In this document: positions 42,733 through 50,861 of the stretch, one piece after another
Position numbering within the stretch: position 1 is the first letter of the stretch
How the letters are laid out: every line of letters begins with the position of its first letter
NCBI RefSeq assembly: GCF_001940525.2
Contig: NZ_CP019437.1
Span: 1,214,501 to 1,278,500 of the forward strand
Length of the DNA stretch: 64,000 nt
Origin: Thioclava nitratireducens
GTDB taxonomy: Bacteria; Pseudomonadota; Alphaproteobacteria; Rhodobacterales; Rhodobacteraceae
Direction: 5' to 3'
Notes under the pieces: generated by a model
The model's input: only the letters and a program-made list of their open reading frames with translations
What the model was told of the DNA's origin: nothing
Database searches by the model: none
Made by a program: the position numbers and the translations under genes

Positions 42733-45700
42733 ATGATCCGCTTCTTCATCCATCGCCCCGTCTTCGCGATCGTGCTCGCGCTGGTGACGATGCTCGCCGG
42801 CGGCTACGCGCTCACGCAGCTTCCCGTCTCGCAATATCCAGAGGTCGCGCCGACCACGATCCGCATCTCCGCCAGCTATTCCGGGGCGACCGCGCAGGCG
42901 GTCGAGAACTCGGTGACGACGCCGATCGAGGACTCGCTGACCGGGCTCGACGGGCTGCTCTACATGGAGAGCTCTTCCAACCAGGGCTCTGCGCGGCTGA
43001 CGCTGACCTTCGACGGCTCGGTCGATCCGATCGATGCCGAGAACGAGGTGCAGACCAAGATCCGCAAGGTCGAGAATGCGCTGCCTGATGCGGTGCAGAC
43101 CTCCGGGGTGAATGTCTCGCGCTCGTCCTCGGACATCCTGATGGTCGGGGCACTGGTCTCGACCGATGGCAAATATTCGACCGTCGAGCTGGGCAACATT
43201 TTGGACACCGAAGTGAAAGGCGCGATCGAGCGCACTGCGGGCGTGGGCGGGATCAACGTCTTCGGCTCGGGCTACGCGATGCGGGTCTGGCTCGATCCCT
43301 ACAAGCTCGAGCAATACCAGCTGACGCCGACCGACGTGACCGCGGCAGTACAGGCGCAGAACACCACCGTCTCGGTCGGCTCGCTGGGCGATCTGCCCAC
43401 CACCGAAGGCCAGCAGTTCACCGCCACGATCACCGCACAGAGCCAGCTGACCTCGGTCGAACAGTTCGAGAAGATCCTGCTGAAAACAGAACCCGACGGC
43501 TCTGCGGTCTATCTGGGCGATGTCGCGCGGATCGAGATCGGGCAGGAGAATTACGGCACCAATTCCAGGTTCAACGGCATGAACGCGGCAGGGTTCGGCG
43601 TGAACCTCGCGAACGGCGCGAATGCAGTCGATACGGCGGCGGCAGTGCGTGCGACGCTGGATCGGATGTCATCGTCGCTGCCCGAGGGTGTCAAGTTCCA
43701 GATCGCCTACGACACCTCGCCCTTCGTGCAGCTTTCCATCGAGAAGGTCTATCACACGCTGGCCGAAGCGATCGTGCTGGTGCTGCTGGTGATCCTCGTA
43801 TTCTTGCAGAAATGGCGCGCGACATTGATCCCGATCGTCGCAGTTCCCGTGGTGCTGCTGGGCACATTCGCGGTGCTGCTGGTCGCGGGCTATTCGATCA
43901 ACACGCTGACAATGTTCGCGATGGTGCTGGCGATTGGCCTCTTGGTCGATGACGCGATCGTCGTGGTGGAGAACGTCGAGCGCGTGATGGAGGAGGAGGG
44001 GCTCAGTCCCCTCCAAGCCACCGAGAAAAGCATGTCCCAGATCACCGGCGCACTGATCGGGGTGGCGCTTGTGCTGTCGGCGGTGTTCCTGCCGATGGCG
44101 TTCTTTCCCGGCTCGACGGGCGTGATCTATCGGCAATTCTCGGTAACGATCATCACCGCGATGGTGCTCTCTGCCGTGGTTGCGCTGATCCTGACGCCTG
44201 CGCTGGCGGCCAAACTCCTGCGCCCCTCGACGGGCCGCGCGATTGCGCCGGCGCGCGCTTTCAATACCGGTTTCGCGAAAGTGCAGCGCGGCTACGCCGG
44301 TGCGGTCGCGCGCATCGTGCGCAAACCCTTCCTGATGGCGCTGGTGCTGGTTCTCGTGCTGGCGGGCGCTTGGGGCGTGATGACCCGGCTGCCGTCCTCC
44401 TTCCTTCCGAAGGAAGATCAGGGCGTGCTCATGGCGATGGTGAACCTTTCGGAAGGGTCGACGACGGCACAGACGTCGGATGTGGTCGACCAGATCACCC
44501 AATACCTGCTGACGCAGGAGAAGTCCGATGTGGCTTCGGTCTTCGCGACGCTCGGGTTTTCCTTCGGGGGTGGTGGACAGAACACTGCGATGGTCTTCGC
44601 CAAGCTGAAGGATTTTGGTGAGCGCACTGGCGCGGATCAAACCGCCGCCGCGATTTCGGGGCGGGCGAACGCCCATTTCGCAGGTCTGCGCGCGGGGCAG
44701 GTCTTCTTTCTGCAACCGCCGGCGATCCGCGGGATCGGCAATTCTTCGGGCTTCCAGATGTATCTGGTGGATCAGGGCAATAACGGGACCGCTGCGCTGA
44801 AGGAGGCAGGCGATCAGCTCGTGGCCGAGGCGAAATCGGATAGCCGCCTGACCAATGTCCGGGTCAGCGGCGATGAGGACAAGGCAGCACTGCAGCTGGA
44901 TATCGACCAGCAGAAGGCCGAAAGCTTCGGTCTGACGCTGAGCAACCTCAATTCGATGCTGTCGGTGATCTTCAGCGGGAGATCGGTGAACGACTTCGAC
45001 CTCAACGGCAACTTACGCCCGGTGATCGTGCAGGCCGATTCGCCTTACCGGATGCAGCCGGAAGATATCGACACCTGGTACGCGCGGAACGCGTCGGGCG
45101 AGATGGTCCCGTTCTCGTCCTTCGCGACGACAAAATGGGTATCGGTCGCCCCAAGGCTGTCGCGCTATGACGCCGCCAATGCGATCGAAATCTCGGGCCA
45201 GGCGTCGGACAGCGCAAGCTCCGGCGCGGCGATGGACGCGGTGGAGCAGCTGGTCAATGACCTGCCCGGCGGCTACGCGGTCGCCTGGACGGGGTTGAGC
45301 TATCAGGAACGCCAGTCCGGCGATCAGGCGCCCTATCTCTATGCGCTCTCGGTGCTGGTCGTCTTCCTCTGCCTTGCCGCGCTCTACGAGAGCTGGTCGA
45401 TCCCGCTGTCGGTGATGCTCGCCGTGCCGGTGGGCGTTCTGGGGGCGCTGGTCTCGGCGTGGGTCTTCGGGCAGTCGAATGACGTCTATTTCAAGGTGGG
45501 TATCCTGACGACCATCGGTCTGGCGGCGAAGAACGCGATCCTGATCGTGGAATTCGCCAAGAACCTCGAGGCCGAGGGCAAGGAGCTGATCCCCGCGACC
45601 ATCGAGGCGGCACGGCTCCGCCTGCGCCCGATCCTGATGACCTCGCTCGCCTTCATGCTGGGCGTGGTGCCGCTGGCGATCGCGACCGGGGCGGGGGCCG

Positions 45701-45819
45701 CGGCGCAGAACGCGATCGGCATCGGCGTGCTGGGCGGGATGGCGGCGGCAACCTTCATCGGTGTCTTCATGGTGCCGGCCTTCTACGTCCTGATCCGCAA
45801 ACTCACTCCGGGGCGCTGA
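42733..45819 (+). CDS. RND multidrug efflux permease (AcrB/MexB family, HAE1)
   Basis: This is a 1028-residue proton-driven exporter. The ATG at 42733 (MIRFFIHRPVFAIVLALVTM) gives the usual start. The proton-relay Asp pair is at 406-407 in IGLLVDDAIVVVENVER. Other HAE1 features are QLPVSQYPEVAPTTIRISASY, PMAFFPGSTGVIYRQF and GLAAKNAILIVEFAKN. Length is that of AcrB. With the adaptor it forms a two-gene operon without an outer-membrane factor, so it must share a TolC-type channel from elsewhere. Likely substrates are hydrophobic drugs, solvents or dyes. Confidence 0.95.
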   Translation: MIRFFIHRPVFAIVLALVTMLAGGYALTQLPVSQYPEVAPTTIRISASYSGATAQAVENSVTTPIEDSLTGLDGLLYMESSSNQGSARLTLTFDGSVDPIDAENEVQTKIRKVENALPDAVQTSGVNVSRSSSDILMVGALVSTDGKYSTVELGNILDTEVKGAIERTAGVGGINVFGSGYAMRVWLDPYKLEQYQLTPTDVTAAVQAQNTTVSVGSLGDLPTTEGQQFTATITAQSQLTSVEQFEKILLKTEPDGSAVYLGDVARIEIGQENYGTNSRFNGMNAAGFGVNLANGANAVDTAAAVRATLDRMSSSLPEGVKFQIAYDTSPFVQLSIEKVYHTLAEAIVLVLLVILVFLQKWRATLIPIVAVPVVLLGTFAVLLVAGYSINTLTMFAMVLAIGLLVDDAIVVVENVERVMEEEGLSPLQATEKSMSQITGALIGVALVLSAVFLPMAFFPGSTGVIYRQFSVTIITAMVLSAVVALILTPALAAKLLRPSTGRAIAPARAFNTGFAKVQRGYAGAVARIVRKPFLMALVLVLVLAGAWGVMTRLPSSFLPKEDQGVLMAMVNLSEGSTTAQTSDVVDQITQYLLTQEKSDVASVFATLGFSFGGGGQNTAMVFAKLKDFGERTGADQTAAAISGRANAHFAGLRAGQVFFLQPPAIRGIGNSSGFQMYLVDQGNNGTAALKEAGDQLVAEAKSDSRLTNVRVSGDEDKAALQLDIDQQKAESFGLTLSNLNSMLSVIFSGRSVNDFDLNGNLRPVIVQADSPYRMQPEDIDTWYARNASGEMVPFSSFATTKWVSVAPRLSRYDAANAIEISGQASDSASSGAAMDAVEQLVNDLPGGYAVAWTGLSYQERQSGDQAPYLYALSVLVVFLCLAALYESWSIPLSVMLAVPVGVLGALVSAWVFGQSNDVYFKVGILTTIGLAAKNAILIVEFAKNLEAEGKELIPATIEAARLRLRPILMTSLAFMLGVVPLAIATGAGAAAQNAIGIGVLGGMAAATFIGVFMVPAFYVLIRKLTPGR

Positions 45820-45909
45820 GGCGGGGGGCGATTCCGTCGCGGAGGCGGCGGCGTCACGCCCATGACCGCCTCAGCGACCTGTCACATCCGCCTGAATCGG
45901 GGAATGCGG

Positions 45910-45935
45910 GGAACAAAGCGTTGAAGACGCAAGTT
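45910..45935 (+). promoter_or_regulatory. Possible EcfG-like promoter upstream of the small membrane protein
   Basis: GGAAC (45910-45914) and AGTT (45932-45935) are 17 bases apart; the consensus has CGTT. It lies 55 bases before the start codon. With one mismatch it is only suggestive. A CCGGC/GCCGG hairpin (45952-45965) lies between it and the ribosome site. Confidence 0.25.
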
Positions 45936-45990
45936 TCCCCGCCAAGGAAAACCGGCAAATGCCGGAAAGAACCGATAAAGGAGTGAAGTT

Positions 45991-46176
45991 ATGCTGAGCA
46001 TGATCGGGGGCCTCATCGTCCTCATCCTCGACATCTGGGCCATCGTGTCGATCTTTGGTTCGGGAGCGTCCACCGGCAAGAAAGTGCTGTGGATCCTGCT
46101 GATCATCATCCTGCCGGTGATTGGCTTCATCATCTGGCTGATCGCCGGACCGAAGGGCGCGAAGGCGACAGTTTGA
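45991..46176 (+). CDS. Small two-helix membrane protein (PLDc_N-like)
   Basis: This is a 61-residue protein with AAAGGAG seven bases before the ATG. It has two hydrophobic helices (MIGGLIVLILDIWAIVSIF and VLWILLIIILPVIGFIIWLI) joined by a short polar turn, followed by AGPKGAKATV. The pattern of a first helix, a KKVLWI turn and a PVIGFIIWLIAGP ending matches the PLDc_N domain found alone or in front of cardiolipin-synthase-like enzymes. Its function alone is unknown; free-standing forms are often stress-linked. It sits alone after the RND genes. Confidence 0.82.
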   Translation: MLSMIGGLIVLILDIWAIVSIFGSGASTGKKVLWILLIIILPVIGFIIWLIAGPKGAKATV

Positions 46177-46212
46177 ACGACGCGGAGGCAAAGGGACGAG
46201 CCACGCAGTGCC

Positions 46213-46383
46213 CTGCATATCGTTCCTATCGGCTCTGCTACCCTATTGCTGCTGGCGCTCGCGCTGGCTGTTTGGATCAGCCCTTGGTGGCTGATCCATT
46301 TGCTTTTTGCGAGGCCGTTACGCCAACTGCTGCGAGCCGCGCCGGGCCGGGAACGCCTTCCTGCGATGAGCGGGGTCGGGTGA
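46213..46383 (+). other. Possible small membrane-protein ORF without a standard start codon
   Basis: The frame from CTG 46213 to TGA 46381-46383 encodes 56 residues with a 20-residue hydrophobic run (IGSATLLLLALALAVWISPW) followed by a basic tail (RPLRQLLRAAPGRERL). No ATG, GTG or in-frame TTG occurs before the hydrophobic run and no good ribosome site is present. It could be a decayed gene or coincidence. Confidence 0.2.
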
Positions 46384-46385
46384 AC

Positions 46386-46480
46386 GCAGCCGCCGCAAGG
46401 GGTTCGCGGCGGCTGCTGCCCGACGGAGACGAGTGTGGGGAATCTCCGTCAGGGTCTCGTACCGTTCCCGAACGGGAACG
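46386..46480. repeat. Three consecutive perfect inverted repeats
   Basis: GCAGCCGCCGC/GCGGCGGCTGC (46386-46396, 46406-46416; 9-base loop), GACGGAGA/TCTCCGTC (46422-46429, 46443-46450; 13-base loop) and CGTTCCCG/CGGGAACG (46463-46470, 46473-46480; 2-base loop). None has a T-tract. Such an array in a gene-free gap suggests a folded RNA or a cluster of protein-binding sites. Confidence 0.55.
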
Positions 46481-46715
46481 TAAAAGCGGACGGTCCCACG
46501 GGTCGAGAGCGCTACGCGCATGTCCTCGACACGAAGGCGTCCGGAATGTCTAAGCTGCGCGAAGGGCTGACCCGCAAAGGAGAAGCGGATCGACGGCAAC
46601 AAAGGGCATTTGCACCGGATGGGGGCACGCACGCAACCGTAATCGGGCTGCACAGGGCGGATATTCGCCGGTAGCCGCGACGGAACGGGCAAACCGAGCG
46701 GACCGGGAGGACGAG

Positions 46716-47546
46716 ATGGACGAAGCCGAACGGATAGGAACCGAAGCTGCACGCTTGCTGGGTATGAGCCCGCAGCGGGTCAAGCCGTTGGCGGGCGGCG
46801 ATCTGAGCCCGGTTCTGGCGATGGACCTGCCGAGTGGGGAGCGGGTGATCGCCAAGGGCGGGCCGAGCCCGGAGACCGAGGCAGAAATGCTTCGAACGCT
46901 GGCCGAGGCGGGCGCGCGGGTGCCGAAGGTGCTTGCGGTCTCTCGGATCTGCCTCGTTATGGAGGCGCTACCCCAGAGCGGCGGGCTGAGGGGCGCGGGC
47001 TGGCTGGAACTCGGCGAGTCGCTTCTCCGCCAACACCGTGCGCCGGGGGCGCCCGATGATACGCCCTATGGTTGGCCCGTCGATTACGCTTTCGGCCCGG
47101 TGCCGATCCCGAACGCAGGGCAAGCGACATGGACCGAGTTCTGGGCCGAGGCAAGGCTGCGCCCGTCGCTGCCCGAACTGCCCGCGCCGCTCGCCCGCCG
47201 GGTCGAGAGGCTCGCGGCGCAGATCGACGAGCATCTGCCGCCACGCCCGTTCCCGTCCTTGCTGCATGGCGATCTCTGGGCGGGAAACGTGTTGGGCGAA
47301 CAGGGTCACCTGAGCGGGTTGATCGACCCGGCATGTTATTACGGCGACGCGGAGGTCGATCTCGCGATGCTTCATCTCTTCGGCGCGCCGGGGCGGGAAT
47401 TTGCCGTGGGCTACGGCGCGCTGCCGCCCGGTTGGGAAGCGCGCCGGGCGATCTATCAGCTATGGCCCGCGCTCGTGCATCTGCGCCTGTTCGGGGCCGG
47501 TTATCACGGAATGGTGGCGGGGCTTCTGGACCGGATCGGCGTCTAA
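46716..47546 (+). CDS. Fructosamine kinase family protein
   Basis: This 276-residue kinase of the fructosamine/ketosamine-3-kinase family phosphorylates sugar adducts on protein amines so that they detach (deglycation). The aminoglycoside-phosphotransferase-like fold is evident: nucleotide Lys in RVIAKGGPSPETEAEML, the acidic linker CLVMEALP, catalytic loop SLLHGDLWAGNVLG (residues 183-196) and metal site LIDPACYYGDAEVDLAML. A GGGAGG-type ribosome site precedes the ATG. It stands between the structured gap and the FUSC gene with no obvious functional partner. Confidence 0.9.
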   Translation: MDEAERIGTEAARLLGMSPQRVKPLAGGDLSPVLAMDLPSGERVIAKGGPSPETEAEMLRTLAEAGARVPKVLAVSRICLVMEALPQSGGLRGAGWLELGESLLRQHRAPGAPDDTPYGWPVDYAFGPVPIPNAGQATWTEFWAEARLRPSLPELPAPLARRVERLAAQIDEHLPPRPFPSLLHGDLWAGNVLGEQGHLSGLIDPACYYGDAEVDLAMLHLFGAPGREFAVGYGALPPGWEARRAIYQLWPALVHLRLFGAGYHGMVAGLLDRIGV

Positions 47547-47599
47547 CGGGGAACCAGCGCGGCCATGAGGCGCTTTGGCTGCATTGAGAGGTGTTCACG

Positions 47600-48667
47600 G
47601 TGTCCCTGCCCAATGTCTCGATCTCGCGGCTGCCCGCGCTCAACTGGTCGCGCGGATTGCCCGCAGCGCTGGCGCTTAGTGGGCTGGTCGGGATCGTGCT
47701 GATGCTCGACCTGCCGCGCGGGCAGGAACTGGCGGCGCTCGGCGCGGGGTTTGCCACCTCGACGGGGCAGGGCAAGTCGATCCGCAACCGCCGCTGGCCC
47801 GTCACCTTCCTCGACATCGCCGGTAAGCTCGTCGGGATCTTCGCGGGGATGGTCGCTGCGAAGGTCATGATCGGCGGCGTCGCGCTGAGCGTACCGGGAA
47901 TGCTGCTCGGCGCCTTCGCGGTGGGCTTGTTGTCACGCCGAGATATGAGCCTGTGGTGGTTGTTCCTGCAAAGTTGGCTGTTCTTCTCGCTCTCGACCTT
48001 TCTCGTGCAGTTCATCCCGTCGCCCGGGCCGGTGCTGCTCGCCGTCGGCGGCGCGATGGTCTGGGTCTTGGCCGTGGAAGAGGCGGTTCGGATGATCTGG
48101 AAATACTTCGCGCCCGAAACCGGTCCAACGCTCGACGGGCAGGTGCCGCCCGACGGCATCGCGCCGCGCAACTCGCTGATCGGGCAGGGGCTGCAGGCGA
48201 TGGGCGCGGTGGGGCTGTCCTACGGGATCGCGGTCGCCCTCTCGATCAACCACCCCTACTGGGCACCGCTGTCAGCGCTGCTGATGTTGCGCCCGCGCCC
48301 GGGCATGACATGGGAGCGCGTCTTCGTGCGCAGCCTCGCGACGCTTGCAGGTGCGGTCGGAGCGAGCCTGCTTGTGCTGTGGCTCGGGCCGCACAGCGTG
48401 CTTATGCCGGGGCTCTACGTGATCTTCGGCGTGACCGCGATCCTGTTTGCTCCGCCCGCGCATTACCCGACCTTCGTTGCTTTCCTGACCGCGCTGATCG
48501 TGGTGATGGTCTCGATGGGCAATGATGCGCCGCTGTCGAACGCATGGGGCCGGATCGCGGGGACGGTGCTGGGTGGGGCCTCGGCCCTGGCAATGAGCTA
48601 TCTCGCCCATGCGATCCGCAAGCGGCTCGGCTGGGAGGAAAGCCTTCCCGAGAGCGATGCCGCGTGA
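47600..48667 (+). CDS. FUSC-family membrane protein
   Basis: This is a 355-residue inner-membrane protein. Two in-frame GTG codons are available; 47591 abuts GAGAGG, so GTG 47600 (MSLPNVSISR) is preferred. Helices come in two groups of about four, the second starting LGLSYGIAVALSINHPYWAPLSALLMLRP-like (residues 205-235) with the conserved HPYWAPLSALLMLRPRPG and RVFVRSLATLAGAVGASL characteristic of FUSC/aromatic-acid exporters. The long cytoplasmic C-terminal domain of AaeB-type members is missing. The substrate is unknown. It ends at a terminator shared with ilvD. Confidence 0.8.
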   Translation: MSLPNVSISRLPALNWSRGLPAALALSGLVGIVLMLDLPRGQELAALGAGFATSTGQGKSIRNRRWPVTFLDIAGKLVGIFAGMVAAKVMIGGVALSVPGMLLGAFAVGLLSRRDMSLWWLFLQSWLFFSLSTFLVQFIPSPGPVLLAVGGAMVWVLAVEEAVRMIWKYFAPETGPTLDGQVPPDGIAPRNSLIGQGLQAMGAVGLSYGIAVALSINHPYWAPLSALLMLRPRPGMTWERVFVRSLATLAGAVGASLLVLWLGPHSVLMPGLYVIFGVTAILFAPPAHYPTFVAFLTALIVVMVSMGNDAPLSNAWGRIAGTVLGGASALAMSYLAHAIRKRLGWEESLPESDAA

Positions 48668-48671
48668 ACGA

Positions 48672-48699
48672 AAACGGCCGCCCCGAGGGACGGCCGTTT
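48672..48699. terminator. Bidirectional terminator between FUSC gene and ilvD
   Basis: AAACGGCCG (48672-48680) and CGGCCGTTT (48691-48699) form a perfect 9-bp stem around a 10-base loop, with A's on the left and T's on the right. It serves both convergent genes. Confidence 0.85.
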
Positions 48700-48719
48700 C
48701 AAATCGAGATGTCAGCCGA

Positions 48720-50555
48720 TCAATCGGGCAGGATGCGCACACCGCCCTTCGCCGCCGAGCTGGCCAGCAGCGCATAGGCCTTGAGTGCGGTCGAGACGGC
48801 CCGCTTGCGCGGCTCTGCCGGTTTCCACGGCAGCGGCCCTTTCGCCTCGCGGCGCGCGGCCAGAACATTGTCGGCCACGGCGAGGTTGATCGTGCGGTTC
48901 GGGATGTCGATCTCGATGATGTCGCCGGTCTCGACGAGGCCGATCGTGCCGCCTTCTTCCGCTTCCGGGCTCACGTGGCCGATGGAGAGGCCCGACGTGC
49001 CGCCCGAGAACCGCCCGTCGGTCAACAGCGCGCATTTGGCGCCGAGGCCTTTCGATTTCAGATAGGAGGTCGGGTAGAGCATCTCCTGCATCCCCGGGCC
49101 GCCGCGCGGGCCTTCATAGCGGATGATGACCACTTCGCCCTCGACGACCTTGCCGGTGAGGATGCCCGAGACCGCGTCGTCCTGGCTCTCGAACACCTTC
49201 GCGGGGCCCGAGAATTTCAGGATCGAGTCGTCCACGCCCGCTGTTTTCACGATGCAGCCCTGCTCGGCGATGTTGCCGTAGAGCACCGCCAAACCGCCAT
49301 CCTGCGAGAAGGCATGTTCCGCGGTGCGGATCACGCCGCCCTTACGGTCGCGGTCGAGCTCCTTGTAGCGGTTCTCTGTCGAAAACGCCTGCGTGGTGCG
49401 CACGCCGCCCGGAGCCGCGCGATAGAACTGGTGGATGGCGTCGTCATTCGCGACCATCACGTCCCACTTCGCGAGCGCTTCGCCCATCGTTTCCGAGTGC
49501 ACGGTGCGCACGTGTTCGTGGATCAGGCCGGCGCGGTTCATCTCGCCGAGGATGCCCATGATACCGCCTGCGCGGTGGACGTCTTCCATATGGACGTCCT
49601 GCTTCGCCGGCGCGACCTTGCAGAACACCGGAACCTTGCGGCTCAGCCGGTCGATGTCTTCCATCGTGAACTCGACCTTGCCCTCATGCGCGATCGCCAA
49701 CAGGTGCAGCACGGTATTCGTGGACCCGCCCATCGCGATATCGAGGCTCATCGCGTTCTCGAAGGCCTCGAAGGTCGCGATCTCGCGCGGCAGCAGGCCC
49801 TTGTCTTCCAGCTCGTAATGGCGGCGCGTGATCTCGACGATCTTGCGGCCCGCCTCGAGGAACAGTTCCTTGCGGTCGGCATGGGTGGCGAGCATCGAGC
49901 CGTTGCCCGGCAGGGCCAGACCCAGCGCCTCGGCGAGACAGTTCATCGAGTTCGCGGTGAACATGCCAGAGCACGACCCGCAAGTCGGGCAGGCGGCCTT
50001 CTCGATCGCGAGCACGTCCTCGTCGGAGTATTTCTCGTCGGCCGCCGCGACCATCGCATCGACCAGATCAAGGTCGTGACCGATGATTTCCGCGCCTTCC
50101 TTGCCGGCCTCCATCGGGCCGCCGGAGACGAAGATCACCGGGATGTTCAGGCGCATCGCGGCCATCATCATGCCGGGGGTGATCTTGTCGCAGTTCGAGA
50201 TGCAGACCATCGCATCGGCGCAATGGGCGTTGACCATGTACTCGACGCTGTCGGCGATCACTTCGCGCGAGGGCAGGGAGTAGAGCATCCCGTCATGGCC
50301 CATCGCGATTCCGTCGTCGACGGCGATGGTGTTGAATTCCTTCGCGACACCGCCCGCGCTTTCGATCTCGCGCGCGACCATCTGGCCGAGGTCCTTGAGG
50401 TGGACGTGACCGGGCACGAATTGGGTGAAGGAGTTCACGACCGCGATGATCGGCTTGCCGAAGTCGTCATCCTTCATGCCGGTGGCGCGCCACAGACCGC
50501 GCGCACCTGCCATGTTGCGGCCATGGGTGGATCTACGGGAACGATAAAAGGCCAT
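48720..50555 (-). CDS. ilvD: Dihydroxy-acid dehydratase
   Basis: This 611-residue Fe-S dehydratase catalyses the third common step of valine and isoleucine synthesis, from 2,3-dihydroxy acids to 2-keto acids. The frame is open well upstream, but the ATG at 50555 ([20 protein letters not shown]) is the conserved N terminus. Cluster cysteines are Cys122 in [12 protein letters not shown] and Cys195 in [36 protein letters not shown] sequence (residues 94-112) and [24 protein letters not shown] sequence near the C terminus ([16 protein letters not shown]) complete the family pattern. Three cysteines at these positions suggest a [4Fe-4S]-type enzyme as in E. coli. No ribosome site stronger than GGAAA is seen. 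Confidence 0.97.
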   Translation of the reverse strand: MAFYRSRRSTHGRNMAGARGLWRATGMKDDDFGKPIIAVVNSFTQFVPGHVHLKDLGQMVAREIESAGGVAKEFNTIAVDDGIAMGHDGMLYSLPSREVIADSVEYMVNAHCADAMVCISNCDKITPGMMMAAMRLNIPVIFVSGGPMEAGKEGAEIIGHDLDLVDAMVAAADEKYSDEDVLAIEKAACPTCGSCSGMFTANSMNCLAEALGLALPGNGSMLATHADRKELFLEAGRKIVEITRRHYELEDKGLLPREIATFEAFENAMSLDIAMGGSTNTVLHLLAIAHEGKVEFTMEDIDRLSRKVPVFCKVAPAKQDVHMEDVHRAGGIMGILGEMNRAGLIHEHVRTVHSETMGEALAKWDVMVANDDAIHQFYRAAPGGVRTTQAFSTENRYKELDRDRKGGVIRTAEHAFSQDGGLAVLYGNIAEQGCIVKTAGVDDSILKFSGPAKVFESQDDAVSGILTGKVVEGEVVIIRYEGPRGGPGMQEMLYPTSYLKSKGLGAKCALLTDGRFSGGTSGLSIGHVSPEAEEGGTIGLVETGDIIEIDIPNRTINLAVADNVLAARREAKGPLPWKPAEPRKRAVSTALKAYALLASSAAKGGVRILPD

Positions 50556-50861
50556 AAGATTTCCGTTTCTGTCGCGCCCGAGGGGACTCGGGCAATTTCC
50601 TGTCGCGGGCCTGAATATAACATGGATCGCCCGATGAACAGTGGCGAGATGGCGCGGGTGGACTGTGCGATGGTGCGAGATGTTGGGGAGAGCGCGTCTC
50701 GGAAGGCTTCCAGTGGAAGCCTTGAGCGGCGAGCGCGCCGCGTGGCGCGACGCAGGGCGCCTCATACGGGAGACGATGGTCTTGCGCGGCGCGCGCTCGA
50801 CGCCCCCGGAAGACACGCGGCAAAGCTTGCGCATCCGCCGCCTTCACCTACCTTTCATCCG
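50556..50861. other. Divergent region between ilvD and the Lhr-type helicase, with a repeat element
   Basis: This 306-base gap contains the promoters of both genes, which I cannot place precisely, and one copy of an intergenic palindromic repeat (50694-50760) that recurs at 55.35 kb. The open frames crossing it have no ribosome sites. Confidence 0.5.
50694..50760. repeat. Intergenic palindromic repeat, copy 1
   Basis: The first 49 bases (50694-50742) match 55354-55402 at 43 positions, and a looser match continues to about 50760. The centre is the palindrome AAGGCTTCCAGTGGAAGCCTT (hairpin arms AAGGCTTCC and GGAAGCCTT, 50703-50723). This is REP/BIME-like: extragenic, palindromic and repeated. 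Confidence 0.7.

Larger units (their letters stand above)
46177..46715. other. Gene-poor, highly structured region
   Basis: There are 539 bases with no convincing conventional gene. The left half contains an open frame for a short hydrophobic peptide without a standard start (46213-46383). The right half holds three perfect inverted repeats in a row (46386-46416, 46422-46450, 46463-46480). The last part, 46481-46715, holds the ribosome site of the next gene but nothing else I can name. Confidence 0.5.

Noticed and set aside
46386..46480. CRISPR or tRNA-like structure
   Set aside because: The three inverted repeats differ in sequence and there is no spacer periodicity or tRNA cloverleaf.
46089..46553. 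154-codon frame across the structured gap
   Set aside because: It starts inside the small membrane protein gene in another frame and shows no protein-like pattern.
48609..50861. Long N-terminal extension of the helicase frame
   Set aside because: It is antisense to ilvD and crosses the repeat; the conserved helicase start is at 50862.
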